A DNA stretch of 59,550 bases, taken from Bacillota bacterium. GTDB lineage: Bacteria > Bacillota > Clostridia > Oscillospirales > Ruminococcaceae. The position numbers and the translations under genes were made by a program. The first letter of the stretch is position 1. Every line of letters starts with the position of its first letter. The DNA is taken from the NCBI GenBank assembly GCA_029572815.1, contig JAKPUQ010000056.1, forward strand, positions 1 through 59,550, given 5' to 3'. The notes beneath the pieces were generated by a model. It saw nothing but the letters and a program-made list of their open reading frames with translations, was not told where the DNA came from and searched no databases. Below, in pieces: positions 16,570 through 25,939 of the stretch.

Positions 16570-17832
16570 ATGCGATTTACCAAGTCGGAAGGCAGCTTCC
16601 TGGTAAAAACACTGCGAAATGTGGTGCTGGTGCTGCTTCTGATAATTTTTGTCAGCATAGTCTATAACTTCCGCAACAGGGAAAGCAATACTGTCTCTGC
16701 CCTGACAGCCTCTGCGGTCTCCTCAAAGGAGTACAAGGGCGTGTTCATCAGGGACGAGGAGATCCTTCTCTACAGCGGGAACGGCGTCCTCAGCTATAAC
16801 GTCTCCGACGGAGGCAAGGTGGGAAGCGATACCATTATCGCCGAAGCCTATCCCGACGACGAACAGCTGAGCATCAAGCGCGAAAAGGCTAAGCTGGAAA
16901 ATGAACTGAATATCCTGAAAAAGATACAGAACCCCGGTACACTTGAATCTGCTCAGCCTGCCAGTCTGTCAGAGAGCATCGATACAAGCTACCGAAGCCT
17001 TATCTATTACAGGGATACAGGCGATTACGATGAGCTTGAGAAAGTCAAGGACGATCTCCTCGTACAGCTCAGTACCTACCAGATCATTACCAACGAGGTC
17101 CAGGACTTCAATCAGAAGATCTCGGACATAGAGGCTGAGATCACCAAGCTGGACGCCAGATCAGTGGTCTCAAAGGAGCAGATACAGGCTCCCCGCTCGG
17201 CGTATTTCGCCAGCTACTGCGACGGCTATGAGGACAAGCTCACCACAGCAGGTCTCGATAAGATAACAGCCTCGGAGATCGACAGCATAGAGGACAAGAA
17301 GTCCACTGCTCCCAATGTGGTGGGAAAGCTTATCGACGGCTATGGCTGGTACCTTGCACTGGTGGCTGACAACTCCCGTAAGGAGTATGCTATCGGCGAG
17401 AACGTGCGCCTCAGGTTCGATTCCTCTGCGGAGTCGTATCCTGCACAGATAACCGATATCCGCGATGAGAGCTCAACAAGGAGCGTCATTATCATCTTCT
17501 GCGACAAGTTCAACTGTGAGCTGGTCCAGCACAGAGCCGAGCGCGTCGAGCTCATAAAGGGCGAATTCACAGGGCTCAAGGTTCCCCGTGAGGCTATACG
17601 CTTCAAGGATATCACCGAGACCGTTACCGACGATCAGGGCAATGAGCAGACAAAGAACTCCACATGGAAGGGCGTCTACATCCGCGAGGGTGAACAGATC
17701 CTGTTCAAGAAGATCGACGTTATTTATGAGGGAAGCGATTACGTTCTTTCAAAGATCACGGACGATACGGAATTCCTTGCTCTTTATGACGATATTATCA
17801 TCGAGGAGGTCGATAAAGATGACGAACAGTAA
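16570..17832 (+). CDS. HlyD-like membrane-anchored protein
   Basis: 420 residues. A cytoplasmic N-terminus and one membrane helix (about residues 18-36) are followed by a lipoyl-like half-motif (VLSYNVSDGGKVGSDTIIAEAY). A Lys/Glu-rich coiled coil (about residues 100-200) and a second beta domain follow, the layout of membrane-fusion/HlyD-type adaptors. No transporter partner is beside it. It lies between hfq and the ylmE-sepF-ylmH-divIVA cell-division set and overlaps ylmE by 14 bases, so a role at the cell envelope or septum is possible; that is inference. Confidence 0.75.
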   Translation: MRFTKSEGSFLVKTLRNVVLVLLLIIFVSIVYNFRNRESNTVSALTASAVSSKEYKGVFIRDEEILLYSGNGVLSYNVSDGGKVGSDTIIAEAYPDDEQLSIKREKAKLENELNILKKIQNPGTLESAQPASLSESIDTSYRSLIYYRDTGDYDELEKVKDDLLVQLSTYQIITNEVQDFNQKISDIEAEITKLDARSVVSKEQIQAPRSAYFASYCDGYEDKLTTAGLDKITASEIDSIEDKKSTAPNVVGKLIDGYGWYLALVADNSRKEYAIGENVRLRFDSSAESYPAQITDIRDESSTRSVIIIFCDKFNCELVQHRAERVELIKGEFTGLKVPREAIRFKDITETVTDDQGNEQTKNSTWKGVYIREGEQILFKKIDVIYEGSDYVLSKITDDTEFLALYDDIIIEEVDKDDEQ

Positions 17833-18514
17833 CGATCTCGCTTATATCGACGAGAATCTGCGCATAATAAGAGAGAGATGTGCCGAGGCAAAGGCTAAGT
17901 ACCGCAGCCCTGATGACAATATCCGCATCATGGCTGTCACCAAGACAGTGGCTCCGGAAGCAATAAACCGCGCCGTATCGCTTGGCATTGACCTTCTGGG
18001 CGAGAACAGGGTGCAGGAATATCTCTCAAAAGCCGAACAGTATGACAAGTCTGCTGAGGTGCAGTTCATCGGCCATCTTCAGACAAACAAGGTCAAATAC
18101 ATTATAAATAGTGTAAGCATGATACAGTCCGTGGACAGCCTTAAGCTGGGACAGGAGATCAGCCGCCTCGCCGTTAAGAACGGCAGGGTCATGGACATAC
18201 TCTGCGAAGTCAACATAGGGGGAGAGAACTCCAAGAGCGGCGTTGCTCCCGCAGAACTGGATCAGCTTATTGAGGAGCTCAGAGAGCTTGATGGCATAAG
18301 GATAAGAGGCCTCATGACCATACCGCCGCCCTCCGGCAGCGACATCTTCCTGGGAAGGATGAAGGAGCTCTATGACAGCGTCTCCTCACGATACGAGGGA
18401 ATGGATACCCTCTCAATGGGCATGACCCACGATTACGCCGAGGCTATAAGATACGGCTCAACACTGGTGCGCATAGGCACGGGGCTCTTCGGCGCAAGAG
18501 ACTATTCAAAGTAA
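17819..18514 (+). CDS. ylmE: YggS/YlmE family PLP-binding protein
   Basis: 231 residues, the PLPBP family, which binds pyridoxal phosphate and affects vitamin B6 and amino-acid balance without a clear catalytic role. The PLP-lysine segment IMAVTKTVAPEAI is near residue 40, and GENRVQEYLSK, HFIGHLQTNKVKY-like and GMTHDYAEAIRYGSTLVRIGTGLFG segments are all family hallmarks. A longer frame exists upstream, but the ATG at 17819 follows GAGGAGG and gives the usual length. In Firmicutes this gene heads the sepF/divIVA cell-division cluster, as here. Confidence 0.93.
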   Translation: MTNSNDLAYIDENLRIIRERCAEAKAKYRSPDDNIRIMAVTKTVAPEAINRAVSLGIDLLGENRVQEYLSKAEQYDKSAEVQFIGHLQTNKVKYIINSVSMIQSVDSLKLGQEISRLAVKNGRVMDILCEVNIGGENSKSGVAPAELDQLIEELRELDGIRIRGLMTIPPPSGSDIFLGRMKELYDSVSSRYEGMDTLSMGMTHDYAEAIRYGSTLVRIGTGLFGARDYSK

Positions 18515-18608
18515 TTTCCAGCGGAACGCTGAACATCAACACGGGATGCTCCGCATTGATCCTGTGAAGAGATATAAAATATAAATAATGCGGAGAAGGA
18601 GTATTAAG

Positions 18609-19076
18609 ATGAAACTTTTTGAGAACATTAAGGAATTTTTCTTTGCTGCAGAGGACGACGATTTCGACGCTGATGTTCCGGTACGTCACGAGCGTGAGCG
18701 CAGCTTCTCACCTGCTGATCAGGACGATGCTCCCGTTAACGAGGGTGCAAGTGCAGGCACAGGCAGAAGAAACAAGGTCGTTAATATCCAGACCACAGCA
18801 CAGCTTCAGGTGGTTCTGGTAAAGCCCTCAGCATTCACAGATGCAAAGCAGATCGCTGATCATCTTATCGCCAAGAAGACTGTAGTTCTCAACCTTGAGA
18901 CAGCTTCTCCCGAAAACAAGAGAAGAATAATCGACTTCCTCGTAGGCGTTGCCTATGCAAACGGCGGAAGCCTCAAGCCCGTTGCTAACCTGACATATAT
19001 CATTACTCCTTATAATGTCGGATTTATCGGCGAAGACCTCGTCGGTGAGCTGGAGAACAACGGCGTATTCATCTGA
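18609..19076 (+). CDS. sepF: Cell division protein SepF
   Basis: 155 residues. It starts MKLFENIKEFFFAAEDDDFD, an N-terminal amphipathic membrane-binding helix followed by an acidic linker. The C-terminal domain (VVLVKPSAFTDAKQIADHL, KTVVLNLETASPENKRRIIDFLVG, TYIITPYNVGF) is the SepF fold that polymerises and tethers FtsZ to the membrane. The in-frame extension upstream is ignored because the SD GAAGGAG fits the ATG at 18609. Its stop overlaps the ylmH start by one base. The usual ylmG gene between them is absent. Confidence 0.94.
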   Translation: MKLFENIKEFFFAAEDDDFDADVPVRHERERSFSPADQDDAPVNEGASAGTGRRNKVVNIQTTAQLQVVLVKPSAFTDAKQIADHLIAKKTVVLNLETASPENKRRIIDFLVGVAYANGGSLKPVANLTYIITPYNVGFIGEDLVGELENNGVFI

Positions 19077-19834
19077 TGGACGACAGGTCGGATAAGCTTT
19101 TTGCCGCAAGGCTCGAGGATATGACAGCCCTCTGTGAAAGGGACGGAACGGCTCAGTTCTCCTCCTTCCTCGACGAGAGACAGTGCTCCGTTGCCGAGGC
19201 ATGGTGCAGGAGAAATACAGGAGCCCTGGGGTATATGCTCTACGGCGGATATGAGGACGCAAGACGCAGGATACTTGCTGTCTTTCCCGATTATTACGCC
19301 GACTATATCACCGAGGAGTTCCCCATGAAATGCCTTACCTTCACTTACCGTACCGAGGATAAGCTGACCCACAGGGACTTTCTCGGCTCCTTTATGGCTC
19401 AGCAGCTCAGGCGTGAGGTCATCGGCGATATCGTAGTCGGCGAGGGCGTGGCACAGGCATTCGTCACGGACGTGGCAGCAAGGCTCATCGGCAGCTCTGT
19501 CACCAAGATAGGACGGGTGGGAGTAAAGCTTACCGATGATGAACCCTTCAGACTTGAAAATGCTCAGAAGTTTCAGGAAATAAGCGGAACTGTCGCTTCT
19601 CTGCGCCTTGACTGCGCAGTGGGGCTCGCGGCTCATCTAAGCCGTGAGAAGGCGGCGGTGCTTATCCGCTCTGATAAGGTGGATGTGAATCATTTTACTG
19701 TTTCCTCGGTCTCTCATGAACTGAAGGAGGGGGATATTCTCTCCGTCAGAGGCTGCGGAAGATTTGTACTTTCCCGTATAGACGGCTCGACGAAAAAAGG
19801 CCGCATACACATTAATCTGAGAAAATATATTTAG
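19076..19834 (+). CDS. ylmH: YlmH-family S4-domain RNA-binding protein
   Basis: 252 residues: an N-terminal YlmH domain (YMLYGGYEDARRRILAVFPDY) and a C-terminal S4 RNA-binding domain (VGLAAHLSREKAAVLIRSDKVDVN, about residues 180-235). In Bacillus and related species this protein binds stalled ribosomal subunits or tRNA complexes; that role is family knowledge. It is coupled to sepF by a one-base overlap and followed by divIVA after 11 bases. Confidence 0.9.
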   Translation: MDDRSDKLFAARLEDMTALCERDGTAQFSSFLDERQCSVAEAWCRRNTGALGYMLYGGYEDARRRILAVFPDYYADYITEEFPMKCLTFTYRTEDKLTHRDFLGSFMAQQLRREVIGDIVVGEGVAQAFVTDVAARLIGSSVTKIGRVGVKLTDDEPFRLENAQKFQEISGTVASLRLDCAVGLAAHLSREKAAVLIRSDKVDVNHFTVSSVSHELKEGDILSVRGCGRFVLSRIDGSTKKGRIHINLRKYI

Positions 19835-19845
19835 AGGTGAATGAA

Positions 19846-20403
19846 ATGATAACTTCAAAGGACGTTAGAAATAAGAGATTTGAAAAGGCAGCTTTTGGTT
19901 ATAAGCAGGAGGAGATCGACGAGTTCCTCTCACAGCTGGAGGCAGAGCTTGACGAAATGGAGCGCGAGCGCGCTGAGGCAAACAGCAAGATACAGGTGCT
20001 TGCTGACAAGGTAAGAGAGTATATGAGAGACGAGGACGCTCTCAAGGATGCTCTTCTCGGTGCACAGAAGCAGGGTCACCAGGTGCTCAACGAAGCTAAC
20101 GAGAAGGCTGAGCAGATCATCGCTGAGGCTCAGGCTAAGGCAGATGCTCTTGAGGACGAGGCTGTACGTCAGCACGCTGAGGCTATGGAGAAGAACCGCG
20201 AGGAGATCGCCAAGGAGAAGGAAGCTCTCATCGAGGCTCAGCAGCAGGTAGCTGACTTCAAGAAGAGCCTCTTCGATATGTACAAGAGCCACCTTGAGCT
20301 CATTTCCTCTATGCCCGAGACCTTCGACGAGGCTACAGGCGCTGAGGAAGCTCAGACAGCTGAGGAGATCGCTGCAGCAGTTGCTGGCGAATCTGAGGAA
20401 TAA
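19846..20403 (+). CDS. divIVA: DivIVA domain-containing cell division protein
   Basis: 185 residues. The N-terminal DivIVA motif ITSKDVRNKRFEKAAFGYKQEEIDEFL binds curved or septal membrane, and the rest is a long Glu/Ala/Lys-rich coiled coil to about residue 150 with an acidic tail. DivIVA marks poles and septa and organises wall growth or chromosome segregation. GTG at 19837 is in frame, but a GAGGTGA SD lies 5 bases before the ATG at 19846. It is in its usual place before ileS. Confidence 0.93.
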   Translation: MITSKDVRNKRFEKAAFGYKQEEIDEFLSQLEAELDEMERERAEANSKIQVLADKVREYMRDEDALKDALLGAQKQGHQVLNEANEKAEQIIAEAQAKADALEDEAVRQHAEAMEKNREEIAKEKEALIEAQQQVADFKKSLFDMYKSHLELISSMPETFDEATGAEEAQTAEEIAAAVAGESEE

Positions 20404-20423
20404 TCAATAATCAATAAGATCGA

Positions 20424-20465
20424 AAGGAGGATCTCTCTGAGCTTTTAAAAGAGAGATCAGATAGT
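20424..20465 (+). promoter_or_regulatory. SD-hairpin-start leader of ileS
   Basis: AAAGGAGG at 20423-20430 is the only strong SD, but it is about 35 bases from the ATG. A 9-bp stem GATCTCTCT (20430-20438) / AGAGAGATC (20450-20458) lies between them. With the stem formed, the SD is about 7 bases from the start. No T-box fits in the 62-base gap. Confidence 0.5.
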
Positions 20466-23243
20466 ATGGCACAGGATTATAACAGTACCCTTAATTTACC
20501 GCAGACAGAATTCCCCATGCGAGGAAACCTGCCCAAGAGAGAACCCGATACTCTCAAGAGATGGGAAGATGAACGCCTCTATTATAAAATGGTAGAGAAG
20601 AACAAGGGCAAGCCCTCTTATATTCTCCATGACGGACCTCCATACGCTAACGGCGAGATCCATCTTGGTCACGCTCTCAACAAGTCCCTCAAGGACTTCA
20701 TCGTGAAGTATAAGAATATGAACGGATTCTGTGCGCCCTACGTTCCCGGCTGGGATACTCACGGACTTCCTATCGAGCTGAAGGCTATGAAGGCCATCGG
20801 CGTTGAGAATGGCGCTATCCCTGCGGTAGATCTGAGAAAGCACTGCCGCGAATACGCTATGGAACAGGTCGCAAACCAGATGAAGGGCTTCAAGAGACTG
20901 GGCTCACTGGGCGACTATGACTACCCCTATCTCACACTCCGTCCCGAGTATGAGGCAAAGCAGGTAGAGGTATTCGGCTCTATGGTAAAGAAGGGCTATA
21001 TGTACAAGGGGTTAAAGCCTGTTTACTGGTGCCCTGACTGTAATACAGCTCTGGCTGAGGCTGAGATCGAGTATTCAAACGATCCCTGCTATTCTATCTA
21101 TGTCAAGTTCAATGTCACCGACGACAAGGGCATCTTCACAGGCCTGGGACTTGACCTTTCCAAGATCTATTTCGTTATATGGACAACTACCACATGGACT
21201 ATCCCCGGCAACCTTGCTATCTGCCTGGGACCTGAGTACAACTACACTCTTGTCCATGTAGGCGATGAATACTACGTTATGGCTGAGGAGCTCGTAAAGA
21301 CCACTATGGAGACTGCGGGCATCACCGAGTACACAACAGACCATATCTTCACAGGTGCAGAGCTTGAGGGCATGAAGACCAAGCACCCCCTCTATGACCG
21401 TCTCTCACCCATCATCGTAGGCGACCACGTTACTCTTGAAAGCGGTACAGGCTGCGTACATACAGCTCCCGGATACGGCGTCGAGGACTTTGAGGTATGC
21501 AAGAACTACGATGACATCGGCATCATCGTATGTGTTGACGCAAAGGGCAAGCAGACCGCCGATGCAGGCGAGTTCGAGGGCATGGACACAGATCAGGCTA
21601 ACAAGGCTATCGCTGCAAAGCTGACTGAGCTGGGGGCTATGCTGGCTACACAGAAGATCGTCCACCAGTATCCTCACTGCTGGAGATGTAACAGTCCTAT
21701 CATCTACAGAGCTACAGAGCAGTGGTTCTGCTCAGTAAACGGCTTCAAGGACGAGGCTATCAAGGCTATCGAGTCTGTCAAGTGGATCCCTGAGTGGGGC
21801 GAGGACAGAATAAAGGGCATGGTACGCGACAGAAGCGACTGGTGTATCTCCCGTCAGAGAACATGGGGCGTTCCGATCCCCGTTGTTTACTGTAAGGACT
21901 GCGGCAAGCCCATCTGCAACGACGAGACTATCTCCGCTATCTCGGAGCTTTTCCGCAAGGAGGGCAGCGACGCATGGTGGACCAAGGATACAAGCGAATT
22001 TATCCCCGCAAGCGTAAAGTGCGAGTGCGGCTGCGGTGAATTCACCAAGGAATACGACATCATGGACGTATGGTTCGACAGCGGTGTTTCTCACACATCT
22101 GTAATGGAGGGAGAGGACTTCCCAAGTCTTTCATGGCCTGCCGATCTCTATCTTGAGGGCGCAGATCAGTACAGAGGCTGGTTCCAGTCATCGCTCCTCA
22201 CATCAGTTGTATACAAGGGACAGTCACCCTACAAGGCAGTCTGCACCCACGGCTGGGTAGTTGACGGCGAGGGCAAGGCAATGCACAAGTCCCTGGGCAA
22301 CGGTATCGACCCCAGCGAGATCATCGATCAGTATGGTGCGGATATACTCCGTCTGTGGGCAGCTTCTTCTGACTATCACAGCGATATCCGTATCTCAAAG
22401 CCCATTATCAGCCAGCTCTCCGACGCTTACAAGAAGATAAGAAATACGGCCCGTTTCATTCTGGGCAACCTGGGTAACGGCGCAGGCTTCGATCCCGATA
22501 AGGACAGCGTTTCCGACGATCAGCTCACAGAGCTTGACAAGTGGGCGCTCATGAAGCTGGATAACCTCATCGATGCAGTTAAGAAGGGCTATGATGATTT
22601 CGATTTCCATATCGCATTCCACGCTCTCCACAACTTCTGCGTAATAGATATGTCCAACTTCTACCTTGACATCATCAAGGACAGACTTTACTGCGAGAAG
22701 GAAACCTCTGTTCTCCGCCGCGCAGCTCAGACGGCAATGTATCGCATAATCAGTGCGATCACAAGACTTGCCGCACCTATCATTTCATTCACAGCCGAGG
22801 AGATATGGCAGTTCATGCCTCACTCCGCAGGCGACGACAAGCAGAGCGTATTCCTCAACCAGATGCCTGAGAAGAGCGGCATAGAGTTCAGTGCCGACTT
22901 CAAGGACAAGTGGGAGTTCATTTACAATACCCGTCTCGGAGCCAATAAGGCTCTGGAGGAGGCGCGTAACGCCAAGACCATCGGTAAGTCTCTTGAGGCT
23001 AAGATCATCATAAAGAGCAGCGATGTCGACTATGACAGATATGCTTCACTGGCTGACCAGCTCAAGGATATCCTGATCGTTTCGGGAGTTGAGGTGGAGA
23101 AGGCTGGCGCCGAGACTACATTCGAGGTGGCTAAGGCAGAGGGCGAAAAGTGCGAGCGCTGCTGGTGCTTCAGCAAGTACGTAGGCACAAACCATGATCA
23201 CCCCACTCTCTGTGAGAGATGCGCAATAGCTGTAGAAGCTTAA
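20466..23243 (+). CDS. ileS: Isoleucyl-tRNA synthetase
   Basis: 925-residue class I synthetase. The HIGH motif is seen in PYANGEIHLGHALNKS near residue 58, and the KMSKS motif appears as AMHKSLGNG near residue 600, a slight variant. The CP1 editing insertion is present (TTTTWTIPGNLAI onwards). At the C-terminus CERCWC and CERC give the zinc site that marks the bacterial type. Length is normal. No upstream start codon is in frame before 20466. It follows divIVA and precedes lspA, a common order in Firmicutes. Confidence 0.97.
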   Translation: MAQDYNSTLNLPQTEFPMRGNLPKREPDTLKRWEDERLYYKMVEKNKGKPSYILHDGPPYANGEIHLGHALNKSLKDFIVKYKNMNGFCAPYVPGWDTHGLPIELKAMKAIGVENGAIPAVDLRKHCREYAMEQVANQMKGFKRLGSLGDYDYPYLTLRPEYEAKQVEVFGSMVKKGYMYKGLKPVYWCPDCNTALAEAEIEYSNDPCYSIYVKFNVTDDKGIFTGLGLDLSKIYFVIWTTTTWTIPGNLAICLGPEYNYTLVHVGDEYYVMAEELVKTTMETAGITEYTTDHIFTGAELEGMKTKHPLYDRLSPIIVGDHVTLESGTGCVHTAPGYGVEDFEVCKNYDDIGIIVCVDAKGKQTADAGEFEGMDTDQANKAIAAKLTELGAMLATQKIVHQYPHCWRCNSPIIYRATEQWFCSVNGFKDEAIKAIESVKWIPEWGEDRIKGMVRDRSDWCISRQRTWGVPIPVVYCKDCGKPICNDETISAISELFRKEGSDAWWTKDTSEFIPASVKCECGCGEFTKEYDIMDVWFDSGVSHTSVMEGEDFPSLSWPADLYLEGADQYRGWFQSSLLTSVVYKGQSPYKAVCTHGWVVDGEGKAMHKSLGNGIDPSEIIDQYGADILRLWAASSDYHSDIRISKPIISQLSDAYKKIRNTARFILGNLGNGAGFDPDKDSVSDDQLTELDKWALMKLDNLIDAVKKGYDDFDFHIAFHALHNFCVIDMSNFYLDIIKDRLYCEKETSVLRRAAQTAMYRIISAITRLAAPIISFTAEEIWQFMPHSAGDDKQSVFLNQMPEKSGIEFSADFKDKWEFIYNTRLGANKALEEARNAKTIGKSLEAKIIIKSSDVDYDRYASLADQLKDILIVSGVEVEKAGAETTFEVAKAEGEKCERCWCFSKYVGTNHDHPTLCERCAIAVEA

Positions 23244-23308
23244 TTTGTATTATATTGCCTGTCGGCTATCTCGGTCGGCAGGCAGTCTTATTGAAAGGAT
23301 AAAACAAT

Positions 23309-23818
23309 ATGGCAATATTTCTTGCGGTAATGGTCGTGGCTCTCATCGGGGCTGACCAGCTTGTGAAATACTGGGCTGTCCATGAACTGAAGCCTGTGGG
23401 CTCAATGGACTTTATCCATATAGGCAGCCGTAAGATCGCGGATCTTACCTATCTTGAAAATGACGGCGCCATATTCGGAAGTATGTCGGGACAGCGCTGG
23501 TTCCTCATCGGCTTCACCTCACTGGTGGTCATAGGCTGCGCGATACTGCTTTTTAAGGTATACCGCCGTTCCAGGCTGTTGGACGTGGCTCTTGCACTGT
23601 TCATCGCAGGAGGCATAGGCAACCTCATCGACCGCTTCCGCTTCGCTTATGTGGTGGATATGTTCGAGATAAAGCTGTTCCACTTTGCCATATTCAACGT
23701 TGCTGACATCTGCGTTACCGTGGCATTCGTGCTGCTTCTGTGGTACGCTGTGTTCATCGACCCCAAGCTTGAGAAAAAGAAGAAGGCAGCTGCGGAAAAG
23801 GCAGAGACAGATGAGTGA
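23309..23818 (+). CDS. lspA: Lipoprotein signal peptidase (signal peptidase II)
   Basis: 169-residue aspartic protease with four membrane helices. It cleaves signal peptides of lipoproteins after lipid attachment, and this window alone encodes at least eight candidates. The catalytic region is seen in GGIGNLIDRFRFAYVVDMFE and FAIFNVADICVTVAF, each with its conserved Asp. A charged Lys/Ala tail ends the protein. It overlaps the next gene by 8 bases (lspA-rluD-type pairing). Confidence 0.95.
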   Translation: MAIFLAVMVVALIGADQLVKYWAVHELKPVGSMDFIHIGSRKIADLTYLENDGAIFGSMSGQRWFLIGFTSLVVIGCAILLFKVYRRSRLLDVALALFIAGGIGNLIDRFRFAYVVDMFEIKLFHFAIFNVADICVTVAFVLLLWYAVFIDPKLEKKKKAAAEKAETDE

Positions 23819-24725
23819 GCAGGCAGTTCTCACGGCTGCTCCCGATGATAAGGGAAGCCGTATAGACAAGTATATTTCGGACAATATTGCGGAGCTTACA
23901 CGCTCAGCAGTACAGGGGCTCATCGAAAAGGAGCTGGTTCTCGCTGACGGCAAAGCCGTAAGCAAGAACTACAAGCTCAGAGGCGGCGAGGAGATATCCG
24001 TCATCATTCCCGAGCCAGAGCCCATGGACACTGTCCCCGAGGATATCCCCCTTGACATCGTCTATGAGGACGAGGATCTCCTTGTGGTCAACAAGCCCAA
24101 GGGCATGGTGGTACACCCCGCTCACGGCAACTACACGGGGACTCTCGTGAACGCTCTCCTGCATCACTGCGGAGACAGCCTTTCGGGCATAAACGGAGTT
24201 ATCCGCCCCGGAATAGTCCACCGTATCGACAAGAACACCAGCGGTCTCCTTATCGTCGCAAAGAACGATGCCTCCCACCTTAAACTGGCGGAGCAGATAA
24301 AGGTACACAGCTTCACAAGAGAGTACGAGGCAGTCGCCTGCGGATACTTCAAGGACACCGAGGGTACTGTTGACGCTCCCATCGGGCGGCATAAGACCGA
24401 CCGCAAGAAGATGTGCGTGACCACGGAGAATTCCCGCAATGCGGTCACTCATTACAGCGTCATAAAGCAGTACGGCGGCTACGCCCATGTAAGGCTGAGA
24501 CTGGAAACGGGAAGGACCCACCAGATAAGGGTACACCTGAGCTATATCGGGCACCCCGTTCTCGGGGACGACGTCTACGGAAAGCCCTGCAAGGGGTTGG
24601 AGGGGCAGTGCCTTCACGCCCGTAAAATAGGCTTTGTACACCCCACAACAGGGGAGTACATGGAGTTTGAGAGCGACCTGCCCGATTACTTCGTTTCGGT
24701 GCTGAACAAGCTTGAGAAAATGTAG
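23811..24725 (+). CDS. RluA-family pseudouridine synthase (RluD-like)
   Basis: 304 residues. An N-terminal S4 domain (SRIDKYISDNIAELTRSAVQ, residues about 15-75) leads into the catalytic domain. The motif GIVHRIDKNTSGLLIVAKN (about residue 140) supplies the catalytic Asp, and the later GRTHQIRVHLSYIGHPVLGD block is also typical. The family makes pseudouridine in 23S rRNA; sequence alone does not fix the target. The frame is open further upstream inside lspA, but the ATG at 23811 starts the S4 domain at its usual place. Confidence 0.92.
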   Translation: MSEQAVLTAAPDDKGSRIDKYISDNIAELTRSAVQGLIEKELVLADGKAVSKNYKLRGGEEISVIIPEPEPMDTVPEDIPLDIVYEDEDLLVVNKPKGMVVHPAHGNYTGTLVNALLHHCGDSLSGINGVIRPGIVHRIDKNTSGLLIVAKNDASHLKLAEQIKVHSFTREYEAVACGYFKDTEGTVDAPIGRHKTDRKKMCVTTENSRNAVTHYSVIKQYGGYAHVRLRLETGRTHQIRVHLSYIGHPVLGDDVYGKPCKGLEGQCLHARKIGFVHPTTGEYMEFESDLPDYFVSVLNKLEKM

Positions 24726-24735
24726 GAGTGATACT

Positions 24736-25557
24736 TTGTTTGAAGATATATCGAGAGTTGTGCTGCTCAGCGACATGGACGGCACTCTCCTCAACAGCCG
24801 CAAGGAGATAACCGACGCCGACCGCTCTGCAATCGAGCGTTTTACGGCGCTGGGAGGACGCTTCACTGTGGCTACGGGACGGACTATACAGTCCTTTGAC
24901 CAGTTCCGCAGTATTCTCGGGCTGAAATATCCCATAATCATGTACAACGGAGCGGCTATCCACGATTATATCAGCGGAGAGACCCTCTATACCCACCCCC
25001 TCACCCTCCGTGCCAAGGAGTACACGGCGGAGCTTCTTGAGCTCATGCCTCAGGCAGGAGGAGAGGTGCTGAAGACCGAGGGCACCTATGTTTTCAGGAA
25101 TACGGATTATCAGCAGCTCCACACAAGGCTGTGCGGTATAGTTCCCAATTATGCGGAGCTTTCCGACATCAGCGACGGCGGCTGGCTGAAGGTGCTTTTT
25201 TCACTTGCTCCCGAGGACGTGGAGCATATGCAGCTTCTTACAAGGAAGCTGGCTTATGAGGACGTGGATTTTGTGAAGTCCTCGGATATTTTTCTTGAAA
25301 TGCTCCCTCAGGGCGTGAGCAAGGGCTCCGCTCTGGCGGAATACCGCAGACTGAAAGGCATGGAGGGCTGTACCTTCGTGTCCGTCGGCGACTTCGACAA
25401 CGATATAGAGATGATAGTCGAAGCCGATGTGGGAGCCTGCCCCGCCAACGCGGAGGACTCCGTAAAGGCAAAGGCAGACCTTGTGCTCTCACGCACCAAT
25501 GACGAGGGCGCAGTCGCGGAGCTTATAGACTATATAATCGAAAGGTGCAAACAGTAG
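24736..25557 (+). CDS. Cof-type HAD-superfamily phosphatase
   Basis: 273 residues. Motif I LLSDMDGTLLNSRKEI near residue 9 carries the nucleophile Asp. The cap domain follows, and the last motif is seen as VGDFDNDIEMI near residue 218. The Cof/YidA-like subfamily hydrolyses phosphosugars or similar small metabolites; the substrate is unknown. TTG at 24736 is preferred because AGGAG lies 7 bases before it; an earlier TTG at 24712 overlaps the previous gene. A second Cof-type protein is encoded at 42954. Confidence 0.88.
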   Translation: MFEDISRVVLLSDMDGTLLNSRKEITDADRSAIERFTALGGRFTVATGRTIQSFDQFRSILGLKYPIIMYNGAAIHDYISGETLYTHPLTLRAKEYTAELLELMPQAGGEVLKTEGTYVFRNTDYQQLHTRLCGIVPNYAELSDISDGGWLKVLFSLAPEDVEHMQLLTRKLAYEDVDFVKSSDIFLEMLPQGVSKGSALAEYRRLKGMEGCTFVSVGDFDNDIEMIVEADVGACPANAEDSVKAKADLVLSRTNDEGAVAELIDYIIERCKQ

Positions 25558-25561
25558 AACA

Positions 25562-25885
25562 ATGAAAAAGAAGGCGGCAATAAGCATATATGTCATCGGA
25601 GTTATTGTAGCTCTGGGACTTCTTGCGCTGCTCATATACAGCAGCGTAAGCGGCATCAGCTCGGGAAGCACGGCAAGCTTCACCCTCAGCGACATCGCAA
25701 CGCTGGGACTTGCCATCTGGGCTCTCCCTATGTGGGGAGCAGCACTCTTCCTTATCAAGGCACTCAGGATAAGAGGTACCCTCCACGAAAAGCAGAACAA
25801 GATGCTCATAGCATTTCCTGCGGTGGTGTGCACGGGGTTCTTCATCTTCTATATCATAGTGCTGGCGATGATGTTATTCAGATAG
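25562..25885 (+). CDS. Small membrane protein, function unknown
   Basis: 107 residues with three probable membrane helices (about residues 7-29, 40-62 and 78-103) and a basic N-terminus. No motif is recognised. It starts 4 bases after the HAD hydrolase and is the last gene of the long plus-strand array, followed by a short terminator. Confidence 0.6.
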   Translation: MKKKAAISIYVIGVIVALGLLALLIYSSVSGISSGSTASFTLSDIATLGLAIWALPMWGAALFLIKALRIRGTLHEKQNKMLIAFPAVVCTGFFIFYIIVLAMMLFR

Positions 25886-25893
25886 TGAGCAAG

Positions 25894-25918
25894 AAAAGTC
25901 TTGCAATGCGACTTTTTT
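25894..25918 (+). terminator. Terminator of the miaB-to-HAD array
   Basis: Stem AAAAGTC (25894-25900) / GACTTTT (25910-25916) followed by T residues. The stem is short. A possible promoter, TTGCAA-16-TATAAT (25901-25928), overlaps it and may serve transketolase. Confidence 0.5.
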
Positions 25919-25939
25919 GCGCTATAATTACTAAGTGGA

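Noticed and set aside
20404..20465. A T-box riboswitch before ileS
   Set aside because: Only 62 bases separate divIVA and ileS, too few for a T-box, and no T-box sequence is present.
23255..23288. Hairpin GCCTGTCGGC / GTCGGCAGGC between ileS and lspA as a terminator
   Set aside because: It depends on two G-T pairs and has no T tract. The two genes are probably still co-transcribed.
23904..24947. A 347-codon minus-strand frame across the pseudouridine synthase and HAD genes
   Set aside because: It spans two well-supported plus-strand genes and gives no recognisable protein.
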